Notes: generated by a model from the letters alone, not told the origin. A stretch of 64,000 nucleotides of DNA from Vibrio injensis (GCF_001895205.1 NZ_BDJF01000027.1:124001-188000); one strand, 5' to 3'; counted from the stretch's first letter, positions 9,090-17,564 are shown. Numbers and translations: made by a program.

Positions 9090-9476
9090 GGCTCATGCTC
9101 TTCATCAAAGGGTGATTATTCGGCTAGATAGTTCAAAGACTGTTGATCTGGCAAGGTTAAATAGTCAGCAAACCGTCGAGATCATCTTACAAAGTCTTAG
9201 TTAAGGCAATGAAACCGATAGCATTATGACAAAAAACTGTCACTCATTCGCACAAACTCTTGACGAACATCACAAGATATTGCCACGTACTCGTCGTTCA
9301 TCTACGCTGCACTGACTACTCAATCATAGTATGAATCATTGATTGATCGAGATTATGCCCAGATAACCACTTCAACTGATATCAACATTAACCAATCCGA
9401 TCGGCAGCAGATATTGAGTGGTAACCCGCAACATAGCAGGCTAAAATAGCCTTAGTTTTTATAAGAGGATAACAAG
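9090..9476. other. Intergenic stretch of 387 nt without recognised gene
   Basis: It separates the divergent TetR gene and DUF406 gene and must contain both promoters. No ORF with a ribosome binding site, no hairpin with T-tract and no known operator was recognised. The DUF406 gene has AGAGGATAAC just before its start. Confidence 0.5.
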
Positions 9477-9776
9477 ATGACCAATCAATGCTACGTAGAA
9501 GATGAAGTATGTGAAGCATGTGGTGTCGCGGGAGAAATGGGATTTATCATTAAAGAAGGTGACGAAGTTGCCGAAGTCACCATTTTTGCGACCGAACAAG
9601 ATTTACTTCAACAAGAGTTTGATAAATATCTGCAACTCGCTCAACAAGTGTGCGCCAACGTTGAATATCAAATTCTTCCCTCTCAAGAAGCCAATAAACT
9701 GCAAGCTCAATTCAAATTTGAAGTCAGCGCAGAAAAATTGATTTTTGAACTCAAGTCTCGTTCATTATTCCGCTAA
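9477..9776 (+). CDS. DUF406 (YfcZ/YiiS-type) small protein
   Basis: A 99-residue protein of a family found in enterobacteria and vibrios (E. coli YfcZ and YiiS) with no firmly known function. The family pattern is visible: an N-terminal cysteine motif CEACGVAGEMGFII, a helical middle (LLQQEFDKYLQLAQQVCANVEYQI), and the C-terminal FEVSAEKLIFELKSRSLFR that matches the AEMLIFQLxLR ending of YfcZ. Three cysteines near the N-terminus could bind a metal, but this is inference. AGAGGATAACAAG precedes the ATG. It appears monocistronic. Confidence 0.8.
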   Translation: MTNQCYVEDEVCEACGVAGEMGFIIKEGDEVAEVTIFATEQDLLQQEFDKYLQLAQQVCANVEYQILPSQEANKLQAQFKFEVSAEKLIFELKSRSLFR

Positions 9777-9901
9777 AATGAACAAGGTGAGCGATAACTC
9801 GCTCACCTGATATCTGTGATAGTAAAATACAATCACCCGTTGAAAATCCACACCATTAGACCGATACTCTTAGCACGATCACCAATACAAGGATGTCAGC
9901 C

Positions 9902-10501
9902 ATGCGGCGCTGGTTACTGGGTTTTTTGAGCGTACTATGCGCTTTGCCATTGCTCGCCATCCCTCTTGATTACTATAAGATACTCAATCATTTAGATAAT
10001 TATGGCAATCTCAATTTACGCAATAAACCTTACACTGAGCTACCGAATGGCCTTACTGTCAAAGGCAACCTGAATATTGCGCAAACCTCAATAAAAAGTC
10101 TGCCCCCGCAACTTCGCGTTGAAGGCAGTTTGGAAGCGAGTAATAGCCAGCTACAGCGTATCCCTCGTGGCACCTTCATTCGTGGTTATGCCAATCTACT
10201 CGGTTCACAAATCACCCGCTGGCCTGCTGGGGTTAATGTTGGAGGGTACATCAATTTAACTGATACGCCACTTGAACAGTTGCCGCCAAGGTTAGTCGTT
10301 AAAGGGGATTTAAGCGTGGTTAGAACCCCGCTAACCGAACTGCCGGAGAGGTTGGTAGTACAAGGGGATCTGTATATTGGCGGTTCGCAAATTACCCGCT
10401 TCCCAGAGACGATGACCGTCAATGGTAATATCTTTTTAGGTGGGAATCAGATTCAACAATGGCCAACGAACCTTACCTTAGGCGGAGCCGTAGCCCGATA
10501 A
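9902..10501 (+). CDS. Exported protein of eight exact 20-residue leucine-rich-like repeats
   Basis: Start placed at the second ATG (9902) because CAAGGA lies 8 nt before it and nearly touches the first ATG (9893). The 199-residue product has a signal peptide (1-19, RRWLLGFLSVLCALPLLA). From residue 35 to 194 it consists of eight consecutive repeats of exactly 20 residues, then a five-residue tail. Each repeat follows G-[NDSY]-L-x-[LIV]-x(3)-x-[IL]-x-x-[LIW]-P-x-x-[LM]-x-V, for example GDLSVVRTPLTELPERLVVQ. This is a short bacterial leucine-rich-repeat type of solenoid. Such surfaces usually bind proteins or glycans. No enzyme domain, membrane anchor or lipobox is present. Function unknown; it is convergent with the AraC-type gene. 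Confidence 0.8.
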   Translation: MRRWLLGFLSVLCALPLLAIPLDYYKILNHLDNYGNLNLRNKPYTELPNGLTVKGNLNIAQTSIKSLPPQLRVEGSLEASNSQLQRIPRGTFIRGYANLLGSQITRWPAGVNVGGYINLTDTPLEQLPPRLVVKGDLSVVRTPLTELPERLVVQGDLYIGGSQITRFPETMTVNGNIFLGGNQIQQWPTNLTLGGAVAR

Positions 10502-10528
10502 GGATCGGATGGGCTTGGCTGAAATGAG

Positions 10529-11137
10529 TTAAGGTTGCTCACCTAAAATCAACTGACACAGTTGCTGATACTGTTCAACTTGACCAGCAAATAATGCCTC
10601 GACGATTTGTGCCTCTTTTACACCTGACAAACGACGCTTGCGCGCTTCACGCACTAATAAAGCCACATGACACTCTTTACTGATCCGAGGATGGCTGTCT
10701 GGTGTCCATTGACTCAACACCTGGCTTAAACCGGTGAGTTTGAGTTTAGGTTCAAAGTTTTGTACTTCATACTTAAGCACTTGTAGCAAATGAGGATACA
10801 CTGGGCTATCAGAGACAGGCTCTTGCAGACGTTGTAAAATACTGCGACTGACATCGCTGAGTTTAACCACTCCAGCCTGCTGAGGAAAAGGAACACGCAA
10901 ACGCACCGAAAAATCAACCCGTGTAATTTGAGTATTCGGAAAGAACGTTAATGCACACAAGCAATCGATGGGAATCCATAGTGCTTGCTGGGCTTCTATG
11001 GCGTATTCATGTTTACCAAGTCGAAATAAGACTAAACCATGATTCACTTGGATTAAGCTATGCTTACTCGTTCGTTTTCGCGCCGTCGCTTGCAAATAAG
11101 GAAAAGTACAAGTTTCAGATTGAATCGCGTAGTTCAT
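10529..11137 (-). CDS. AraC-type sensor-domain protein without C-terminal HTH
   Basis: About 202 residues from ATG 11137, which has GAGG 6 nt upstream (a longer reading starts at 11149). The first 90 residues resemble the cupin-like ligand domain of AraC-family regulators (HGLVLFRLGKHEYAIEAQQALWIPIDCLCALTFFP) and residues 90-140 the linker helices. The usual pair of AraC helix-turn-helix motifs is absent: the C-terminus HVALLVREARKRRLSGVKEAQIVEALFAG is helical and basic but too short for both. It could be a reduced regulator with a single DNA-binding helix pair or a modulator of other regulators. It diverges from the acyltransferase gene, sharing a region with a FadR-like site. Confidence 0.6.
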   Translation of the reverse strand: MNYAIQSETCTFPYLQATARKRTSKHSLIQVNHGLVLFRLGKHEYAIEAQQALWIPIDCLCALTFFPNTQITRVDFSVRLRVPFPQQAGVVKLSDVSRSILQRLQEPVSDSPVYPHLLQVLKYEVQNFEPKLKLTGLSQVLSQWTPDSHPRISKECHVALLVREARKRRLSGVKEAQIVEALFAGQVEQYQQLCQLILGEQP

Positions 11138-11219
11138 GGTTGGCCTCATGGATTTTAAGGGCGCTAAGAGTAACGCTTCTTGATAAAAAAGCCAACTGAA
11201 CTGAACCTTATCAGACTGA

Positions 11220-11236
11220 TTCTGGTCTGACCTTGT
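11220..11236. promoter_or_regulatory. Putative FadR operator
   Basis: The core CTGGTCTGACC at 11222-11232 matches the core of the FadR consensus (CTGGTCNGACC) at every fixed position; the outer bases match only partly. It lies about 70 nt upstream of the acyltransferase start, in the divergent region shared with the AraC-type gene. FadR controls fatty-acid breakdown and phospholipid acyltransferase genes in vibrios, which fits the neighbour. No matrix score was computed. Confidence 0.6.
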
Positions 11237-11303
11237 AAATTATGTGCTTATGATAGCTGCGAGTCACTCAGAGTATGCGTAGAATAGGCGAGCTTTTTAT
11301 TTG

Positions 11304-12422
11304 ATGTACAATACTATGACCTCAACCAACGATCCTTATCAAGATATACGTCCTTATAACGACGACGAAATTCCTGCGGCGCTTGACCGCTTAATCAATG
11401 ATGAAGAATTTATCTCAGCGATTTTGCAGCACCGCTTTGCGCATCAACCTACTTGGCTCAGACCACTATTGAGTCCAATCGTAAAAATTTATTTGAAATT
11501 TAAATGGGCCAAACTGACTTCCGTTGAAGCCATTCAGTTAGAAGTAAAAAAATACCTTGAGCAAACGCTAGAACACACTACCAGTGGTGTGACTTACACA
11601 GGGCTTGAGCAATTAGATAAAAACCGCTCTTATCTTTTTATTTCCAATCATCGCGATATCGCCATGGATCCTGCGCTGGTTAATTATGGTTTGCATAAAA
11701 GCGGCCATCGAACGGTACGCATTGCCATTGGCGATAACTTATTGAAAAAACCTTGTGCTACCGAGTTAATGCGTCTTAATAAAAGCTTTATCGTACAACG
11801 TTCTGCCAAAGGGCCACGTGAAATGATGAAGATGCTCGGCACACTATCAGGCTACATTAAACACTCGCTGGATACGGGCAACTCAATCTGGATCGCCCAG
11901 AAAGAAGGACGAGCCAAAGATGGTAACGATTTTACTGATGCGGCAATTTTAAAGATGTTCCATGTCGAAGGACGTAAACAAAAAGTTGATTTTGCTGAGT
12001 ACATGCAATCACTTAATATCGTACCGGTGTCGATTGCTTACGAAAATGACCCTTGCGATGTCGCCAAAGCACGCGAACTGTATGAAAAAGCGACTCACGG
12101 TCAATACCAAAAAGCCGAATTTGAAGATATTGAAAGCATTATTCAAGGGATTGTTGGCGAAAAAGGACGAATCCATGTTGCCTTTGGTGACGTGATCAGT
12201 GAACCTTTTGCCACTCCAGAAGCCTTAGCCGATGAAATTGATCGCCAAATTCATGCTAATTATCGTCTCTATCCAATCAATTACTTGGCGGCGAATGTCG
12301 ACCACGAGGAGATACAGGATGAGCATAAAGTGCAACTGGAAGCGAAGTTAGCTCAACTCCCTGTTGATGCCCATCGTTATTTACTCGATAGTTACGCAAA
12401 CCCTGTGCGTAATAAAGCTTAA
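11304..12422 (+). CDS. Glycerolipid acyltransferase-like protein (PlsC-type domain)
   Basis: A 372-residue protein. The acyltransferase pattern begins near residue 115 with YLFISNHRDIAMDPALVN, which stands for the His/Asp catalytic motif of the family, although His and Asp are separated by five residues rather than four. It continues with FIVQRSAKGPREMMKML and IWIAQKEGRAKDGND, the counterpart of the substrate-binding EGTR block. Flanking regions are helical and soluble. It may transfer an acyl chain to a glycerol-phosphate-like acceptor at the inner face of the membrane. ATG 11304 is preferred over TTG 11301; ATG 11316 is possible. A FadR-like box upstream and a strong terminator downstream suggest a single-gene unit responding to fatty acids. 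Confidence 0.75.
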   Translation: MYNTMTSTNDPYQDIRPYNDDEIPAALDRLINDEEFISAILQHRFAHQPTWLRPLLSPIVKIYLKFKWAKLTSVEAIQLEVKKYLEQTLEHTTSGVTYTGLEQLDKNRSYLFISNHRDIAMDPALVNYGLHKSGHRTVRIAIGDNLLKKPCATELMRLNKSFIVQRSAKGPREMMKMLGTLSGYIKHSLDTGNSIWIAQKEGRAKDGNDFTDAAILKMFHVEGRKQKVDFAEYMQSLNIVPVSIAYENDPCDVAKARELYEKATHGQYQKAEFEDIESIIQGIVGEKGRIHVAFGDVISEPFATPEALADEIDRQIHANYRLYPINYLAANVDHEEIQDEHKVQLEAKLAQLPVDAHRYLLDSYANPVRNKA

Positions 12423-12440
12423 TTGTTGACCGCTTAATTG

Positions 12441-12478
12441 AGCCACCCCTGACCTTTCAGGAGTGGCTTTTTCTTTTT
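12441..12478 (+). terminator. Rho-independent terminator after the acyltransferase gene
   Basis: AGCCACCCCTGA (12441-12452) pairs with TCAGGAGTGGCT (12457-12468) with one mismatch and a 4-nt loop, followed by TTTTTCTTTTT. This is a textbook intrinsic terminator for the plus strand. Confidence 0.9.
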
Positions 12479-12491
12479 ACCTGCCACCGAT

Positions 12492-14315
12492 TTATGAGCT
12501 TACGACTTCAATATCGGTTTCAGGAATACTGCAACACGCCAATACTTTACCAAGATGACGTTCATGATCGGGTAACGCTAATGTCTCCGGCTGTTCAACT
12601 CGCCCCGACTGCACCGTCACTTTACAAGCACCACAAAAACCTGCGCGACAGCTATTAGCCACTTTTAAACCCGCACGTTCAATCTGCTCAAGTAACGTGG
12701 TCTGATTATCGCCTTGAAACGCCTTTCCATCGAGTGTGATGGTGAGGGGCTGATACGCCCGATTAACCGATGGGGTCACCGTAAATACCTCCTGATGATA
12801 AGCCGTTTCTGGAACACCCAGTTTTAGCAACAGGTTTTTTGCTTTTTGCATAAAGCCATCCGGCCCACAGACAAAAACCTGCCTCTGTGTCACATTTTCT
12901 ATTTTTTTCAGATGAGATAAGGATAGTCGCCCTTTTAAAGCAAACCAATCTATCGAAGGCTGAGTCAAACTGAGCATCAAGGTCAATCCAGGATGATCCC
13001 TATGCAGAGCTTCTAGCTCATCACGTGCGGGAATATCAGCTTCACTGCGACATTGATGATAAAATACAACATCTCGTATGCTCTGGTGGTCCGCTAAATA
13101 ACGCAGCATCGATAACATCGGCGTAATCCCGCTTCCCGCAGATAACAGTAATAACGGCTGATCTAAATGCGCATCATGTAGATGAAAATGCCCCTCCGCA
13201 GATTGAGCGACTAAACTCTCCCCCACCTGAAGGTGTTCCAGTAACCAGTGAGAAACACTTCCACCGTCAATAGCTTTAACGGAAATCGCTAAACGTTCTG
13301 GCCGAGAAGGGCTTGAAGAAAGCGTATAGCGACGATGATGCACTTTACCGTCAATAATCACTTCAATCGGTAAATGTTGGCCGGGGAAATACTCGGAGAA
13401 ATCACTGCGTTGTGGCTCTAACCAAAAAGTCACAAAATTATTGGCGATGGTCTCGCGCTCAACACAGCGCATTTGATAATGGCGCTGTCCTTGATCAAGG
13501 TAATGCTCTTTTTCTTTGTATTCCAAGACTTCTATCGGATCATTAACCGAGATCATCCCCTCATTTTTTGCAATCAAGTTTTGACCGAAAAACACACCGC
13601 CGCGTTGATTTGCGCGAAATTGCGCTAAGGTTCTTAACGGCTCCGTACTGGGGCGAAACTGTCCCGTACTCATATCAACCGTGGTCAAAACACAGCGTTC
13701 ACAGGGTTTGACCAGTTCAAATTCAACCTGACCAATTTTGATCCGCTTCCAGCTATCTTCGATAAAGGGTTCCCCGCCAGAAACAACCAAATTGGTTCGA
13801 AATTGCGCCATACTATGTTGCTCAGGACTACGGCGGTTCAACTCATCTAATGAAGCTTGGCTAATTAATAACAAAGGATAACCATCAGCAAAGCTGACGT
13901 TGCTACCCACTTTCTCGCGGACTCGATTCGACTGCTCCCCCGTAAACAACAATTCAACCCGTTGCCCCAGCACAGCACTGAACCAATCATCCGCTTCGTC
14001 GGTGGTGGTATAAGCGGTAAAATTATCATCCCAGACTTGAGCCTGCGCCACTTGACGCTTAAACGTACTATAACGCAGCGTTAAGGGCTCACGACCTGGC
14101 GCGGTAAAAATCAAACCATCCGCCGTTAATGCAGAGCGAATCGCGACCATCGATGGGTATTTTCGCGCGGTCACCATACTGCCATCCGCCAAAGCGACCA
14201 TGAAACGGCGATCAAACATCAATCCTTGTTTTTCAACCCAAGCGGTAGATAGCGATAACCCTGCCGTCGATTTAACCGGATAAATACTAATTTGTGAAAG
14301 CTGCACAGCCGACAT
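12492..14315 (-). CDS. MOSC domain - flavin reductase - [2Fe-2S] ferredoxin fusion (YcbX/Hcr-like)
   Basis: A 607-residue redox protein. Residues 1-120 are a MOSC N-terminal beta-barrel (ISIYPVKSTAGLSLSTAWVE). Residues about 150-265 are the MOSC domain with its conserved Cys in LVKPCERCVLTTVDMSTGQF, a domain that binds molybdenum cofactor or carries sulfur. Residues about 285-390 bind FAD (HHRRYTLSSSPSRPERL), residues 395-505 bind NAD(P)H (LLLSAGSGITPMLSMLRYL), and the C-terminus is a plant-type ferredoxin with C556, C561, C564 and C594. E. coli YcbX has MOSC plus ferredoxin but no reductase; here the electron-supply module is built in. Reduction of N-hydroxylated compounds, as for YcbX, is a plausible role. 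AAGGAATCACC precedes the ATG. Confidence 0.88.
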   Translation of the reverse strand: MSAVQLSQISIYPVKSTAGLSLSTAWVEKQGLMFDRRFMVALADGSMVTARKYPSMVAIRSALTADGLIFTAPGREPLTLRYSTFKRQVAQAQVWDDNFTAYTTTDEADDWFSAVLGQRVELLFTGEQSNRVREKVGSNVSFADGYPLLLISQASLDELNRRSPEQHSMAQFRTNLVVSGGEPFIEDSWKRIKIGQVEFELVKPCERCVLTTVDMSTGQFRPSTEPLRTLAQFRANQRGGVFFGQNLIAKNEGMISVNDPIEVLEYKEKEHYLDQGQRHYQMRCVERETIANNFVTFWLEPQRSDFSEYFPGQHLPIEVIIDGKVHHRRYTLSSSPSRPERLAISVKAIDGGSVSHWLLEHLQVGESLVAQSAEGHFHLHDAHLDQPLLLLSAGSGITPMLSMLRYLADHQSIRDVVFYHQCRSEADIPARDELEALHRDHPGLTLMLSLTQPSIDWFALKGRLSLSHLKKIENVTQRQVFVCGPDGFMQKAKNLLLKLGVPETAYHQEVFTVTPSVNRAYQPLTITLDGKAFQGDNQTTLLEQIERAGLKVANSCRAGFCGACKVTVQSGRVEQPETLALPDHERHLGKVLACCSIPETDIEVVSS

Positions 14316-14438
14316 GGTGATTCCTTATTGGTATTTTTATTGACGCTAAGCCTAACGGAAAAACGAGGGAAATAAAAAGCCGAAAACAAAGAAAAAGATG
14401 ATATTAAGCCACTTTTCCTCTATCATCCTGTCGCCTAA

Positions 14439-14454
14439 ACGGAAGCGTTTGCGT
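14439..14454. promoter_or_regulatory. Putative PurR operator upstream of pyrC
   Basis: ACGGAAGCGTTTGCGT agrees with the PurR palindrome ACGCAAACGTTTGCGT at 14 of 16 positions. It lies 62 nt before the pyrC start. E. coli pyrC is also repressed by PurR, which supports the reading. Seen by eye only. Confidence 0.65.
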
Positions 14455-14516
14455 CATAAGTACGTGAACATGGTTTAGGCTCCAATCATTCAACTTTTCC
14501 ATGGTGGGAGCAATTC

Positions 14517-15545
14517 ATGACAACCTTTACCCTGACTCGTCCCGACGACTGGCATGTTCATCTACGCGATGGTGATGTTTTACAAGATACCGTTCGAGAC
14601 ATTAGCCGCTATAACGGACGTGCCCTGATCATGCCCAACACCGTCCCACCCGTCACCACGACTGAGATGGCTCTTGCTTATCGTGAACGCATCTTAGCCG
14701 CCCAACCTCACGCGCACTTTCAACCCTTAATGACTCTGTATCTCACCGACAATACTTCGCCTGATGAAATCCGTAAAGCCAAAGCATCCGGTGCGGTTGT
14801 AGCGGCGAAACTTTACCCAGCTGGTGCGACCACCAACTCAGATTCTGGTGTCACTGACCCGAAAAAAATCTACCCAGTTCTACAAGCGATGCAGCAAGAG
14901 GGATTACTGTTATTGGTGCATGGCGAAGTAACGACACAGGATATCGATATCTTTGATCGAGAAAAGACCTTTTTAGAGACCGTATTAGCGCCTATTGTCA
15001 ACGACTTCCCAAACTTAAAAATCGTCTTAGAACATATCACGACCGCAGAAGCCGTCGCCTTTGTCAAACAAGCTGGGGAGAATGTCGCCGCGACGATCAC
15101 TGCACATCATTTACTGTTTAATCGTAACCATATGCTGGTCGGCGGAATACGCCCCCATTTCTACTGTTTACCGATCCTAAAACGAGCAACCCACCAAGAC
15201 GCCCTAGTTGCCGCGGCAACCTCTGGTAATAAAAAATTCTTTTTAGGCACGGATTCCGCGCCCCATGCACAAGGCCAAAAAGAATCCGCGTGTGGCTGCG
15301 CAGGATCGTACACCGCGCACGCCGCCCTTGAGCTGTATGCAGAAGTATTTGAGAAACAAGGTAAGCTTGAAAACCTTGCCGCATTTGCCAGTTATAATGG
15401 GCCTGATTTTTATGGCTTACCACGGAATACGGATACTGTGACGTTAACTAAGCAAGCTTGGTCCGTACCTAATACGATGCCGTTTGGTAACAATATGGTC
15501 GTTCCAATACGAGCGGGTGAATCGATTCATTGGACGGTGAAATAA
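14517..15545 (+). CDS. pyrC: Dihydroorotase (class II)
   Basis: Cyclises carbamoyl-aspartate to dihydroorotate in pyrimidine synthesis, in the cytoplasm. The 342-residue length equals that of E. coli-type PyrC. The binuclear zinc site is complete in outline: HVHLRDG near the N-terminus, the carboxylated lysine in [36 protein letters not shown], and the catalytic Asp in [22 protein letters not shown] precedes the ATG, with GGGAG as ribosome binding site. A PurR-like box lies upstream. The gene stands alone. Confidence 0.96.
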   Translation: MTTFTLTRPDDWHVHLRDGDVLQDTVRDISRYNGRALIMPNTVPPVTTTEMALAYRERILAAQPHAHFQPLMTLYLTDNTSPDEIRKAKASGAVVAAKLYPAGATTNSDSGVTDPKKIYPVLQAMQQEGLLLLVHGEVTTQDIDIFDREKTFLETVLAPIVNDFPNLKIVLEHITTAEAVAFVKQAGENVAATITAHHLLFNRNHMLVGGIRPHFYCLPILKRATHQDALVAAATSGNKKFFLGTDSAPHAQGQKESACGCAGSYTAHAALELYAEVFEKQGKLENLAAFASYNGPDFYGLPRNTDTVTLTKQAWSVPNTMPFGNNMVVPIRAGESIHWTVK

Positions 15546-15586
15546 ACCGAGACACCAATTGCAGTCGCAGCTCATAACACTTAAGC

Positions 15587-15623
15587 TCATGACTTTTCTT
15601 ACTCTCACTAGGGAAAGTCATGA
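15587..15623 (+). promoter_or_regulatory. Hairpin covering the ribosome binding site and start codon of the next gene
   Basis: TCATGACTTT (15587-15596) is fully complementary to AAAGTCATGA (15614-15623). The right arm includes the AAAG of the Shine-Dalgarno region (AGGGAAAG) and the ATG at 15620. If formed in mRNA the 10-bp stem would hide the start codon. It may alternatively reflect a leftover of the pyrC terminator, though no T-tract is present. Confidence 0.5.
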
Positions 15624-16552
15624 CTACTTTTAATCGTTACCCGATTGGCACACTCGGTCAACCATGGACTGAACAAGAACGTCAGGCTTGGCGTGCACAA
15701 ACTAAAATTCAGCGCCCTTATCAAACGGTGGTGGAGGCGATTAAGGCTTTATCGGATCAATTTTGCGTTGAACAATACGGCGCGCTGTCTTACGACCCTG
15801 AGCGATATCCACTGCTGTGTGTCAAAACTCAGCCTTGGCAAACGGATAAACCGACCCTTTTAGTCACTGGCGGAGTACATGGTTATGAAACCAGTGGTGT
15901 TTTCGGTGCTCTGCAATTTTTAACCGAACAGGCTCACCGTTACGCAGAACAGATGAATATTGTCGTGGTGCCTTGCGTCAGCCCTTGGGGGTACGAAACA
16001 ATTCAACGCTGGAACCCGAATGCGTTAGATCCTAATCGTTGTTTTTATCCAAACAGTCCAGCAGAAGAGTCGGCGGCCCTGATGGCGCTGGTCAAAACAC
16101 TACCGACGATACTTGCTCATCTTGACCTGCACGAAACCACCGACAGTGATGAAAACGAATTTCGCCCCGCATTGGCGGCGCGTGATGGTATCGATTATCA
16201 ACCGGGACATATCCCCGACGGCTTTTATACCGTAGGAGACAGCGAGAATCCGCAATTGGATTTTCAAGCCGCAATTATTGAATCGGTACGTCAAGTCACT
16301 CACATCGCGCCCGCCGATCAACAAGGTCAAATTATTGGCTCACCGGTTATCCAAGAAGGAGTGATTGTTTACCCAGTAAAAGAACTCGGTTTATGCGCTT
16401 CTGTCACAAATAGCCAGTACTGCTCAACCACTGAAGTGTACCCAGATAGCCCACGGGTCAATAGTGACGACTGTAATGCGGCTCAAGTGGCAGCCATTGT
16501 GGGCGCTTTAAACTATTTATACCCAAAAACTACTTATACCCAAACGACTTGA
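15620..16552 (+). CDS. M14-family metallopeptidase-like protein (deacylase/carboxypeptidase type)
   Basis: A 310-residue cytosolic protein. The zinc-binding H-x-x-E of the M14 family is in LVTGGVHGYETSGVFGAL (about residues 80-97), and the third ligand is probably the His in ILAHLDLHETTD (about 172). WNPNALDPNRCFYP supplies the Asn-Arg substrate-binding pair. A C-terminal general base may be the Glu in VYPVKELGLC or STTEVYP. It probably removes a carboxy-terminal residue or an acyl group from a small peptide or amino acid derivative; the substrate is unknown. The last codons and the TGA stop lie inside an ERIC element starting at 16535, so the natural C-terminus may have been replaced. The start codon is inside a potential hairpin. 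Confidence 0.75.
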   Translation: MTTFNRYPIGTLGQPWTEQERQAWRAQTKIQRPYQTVVEAIKALSDQFCVEQYGALSYDPERYPLLCVKTQPWQTDKPTLLVTGGVHGYETSGVFGALQFLTEQAHRYAEQMNIVVVPCVSPWGYETIQRWNPNALDPNRCFYPNSPAEESAALMALVKTLPTILAHLDLHETTDSDENEFRPALAARDGIDYQPGHIPDGFYTVGDSENPQLDFQAAIIESVRQVTHIAPADQQGQIIGSPVIQEGVIVYPVKELGLCASVTNSQYCSTTEVYPDSPRVNSDDCNAAQVAAIVGALNYLYPKTTYTQTT

Positions 16553-16661
16553 GTTGCAGGTAGGCGGCAAGTGAGTGAATCCCCATGAGCATAGGTAAAC
16601 GATGTGATTAGGCTGAACGAACGTAGCCAACACTGCTGCCACTTCAAGTAGGAAGAGGATA
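16535..16661 (+). repeat. ERIC (IRU) element, well preserved
   Basis: A 127-bp element with imperfect terminal inverted repeats: TATACCCAAACGACTTGAGT at the left and CTTCAAGTAGGAAGAGGATA at the right. The core contains GTGAGTGAATCCCCATGAGC and GAACGAACGTAGCCAACACT, matching the enterobacterial ERIC consensus blocks. It overlaps the last 18 nt of the preceding M14-type gene and provides its stop codon, and it abuts the end of the convergent AraC regulator. Confidence 0.88.
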
Positions 16662-16675
16662 CTGGCTTGATAAGC

Positions 16676-17467
16676 TTAAGACAGTAACCGGTTCTTATAC
16701 TGCTCCGGCGTTTGTCCGGAGTATTTTTTAAACATACTAATAAACGGGCTGGCCTGATTGTAGCCTAAGGTTAATGCCACTTCTTTGACCGATTGCCCAT
16801 GACGCAATAACTCCATCGAATGCAAATAACGCACTCGCAATCGCCATTCAGTAAAACTCATGCCTAATTCTGCCTGACAATAACGGGCTAACGTACGCTC
16901 GGTAGTATGGATACGCTGTGCCCATTGAGCAAGCGTTGTTTCATCGGTTGGATTTTCTTCAATCGCTTTCAGTATCGGCGACAAATATTTGTGATGACTA
17001 GACGGCAGGAAATGGTGCTGAGTCTCCTGCGTGGCTAATTGGTCGAGTAATACCTGTACTAAACGCTGGTCTTCACGACTGGTTGCGACACTCACTGAAC
17101 GCTGACGAAAGTCATCAATGATCGCAGAAACAATCGGGGTGACTTTAATTAGGCTGGTTTTTTGCGGGAAACCTTCGGTCATTTCAGTCGCAATATTTAA
17201 CGAACAGTACTCGATAGGTCGCCGATTATAACTTTTATGGCGGATCCCCGCAGGAACCCAAATAGCCAGATGTGGTGGAGCCAAAAAGCGCATCGCTTCT
17301 GCTTCCATCTCAAGAATACCTCCGGAAATTAACTGCACTTGCCCCCAAGCATGGCTATGCGCTCGAGTCTCCGTATTGGAAAGAAAAGCTTCAAAATTCA
17401 TAAATACTGCCGACGGAGCCTGCTCAATCGAGAGGGAGGGATGAAGGTTTCTGCTGCGTTGATTCAA
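16676..17467 (-). CDS. AraC-family transcriptional regulator
   Basis: About 263 residues. An N-terminal cupin-like sensor (THxHxWGQxxxxxxG pattern: RAHSHAWGQVQLISGGILE; LAIWVPAGIRHKSYN) is followed by two C-terminal helix-turn-helix motifs: LAQWAQRIHTTERTLARYCQAELG and VKEVALTLGYNQASPFISMFKKYSG. No ATG lies before the sensor domain; TTG at 17467 is chosen because AGGAAG lies 6 nt upstream, with TTG at 17488 as alternative. It diverges from an EamA transporter, 97 nt away, and most likely controls it, as is common for AraC/transporter pairs. Confidence 0.85.
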   Translation of the reverse strand: MNQRSRNLHPSLSIEQAPSAVFMNFEAFLSNTETRAHSHAWGQVQLISGGILEMEAEAMRFLAPPHLAIWVPAGIRHKSYNRRPIEYCSLNIATEMTEGFPQKTSLIKVTPIVSAIIDDFRQRSVSVATSREDQRLVQVLLDQLATQETQHHFLPSSHHKYLSPILKAIEENPTDETTLAQWAQRIHTTERTLARYCQAELGMSFTEWRLRVRYLHSMELLRHGQSVKEVALTLGYNQASPFISMFKKYSGQTPEQYKNRLLS

Positions 17468-17564
17468 ACTTGTCTTCCTATCGCTCAAAGTGTCTTTTTA
17501 AAGATATATATAATCATAGAGACCTGTCAAACTATCACTAATAATCTCCGACTCTGAGGCAGCA

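Noticed and set aside
11304-12422. Calling the acyltransferase PlsC outright
   Set aside because: The catalytic spacing and the length (372 residues against about 245) differ from PlsC, so only a PlsC-type domain is claimed.
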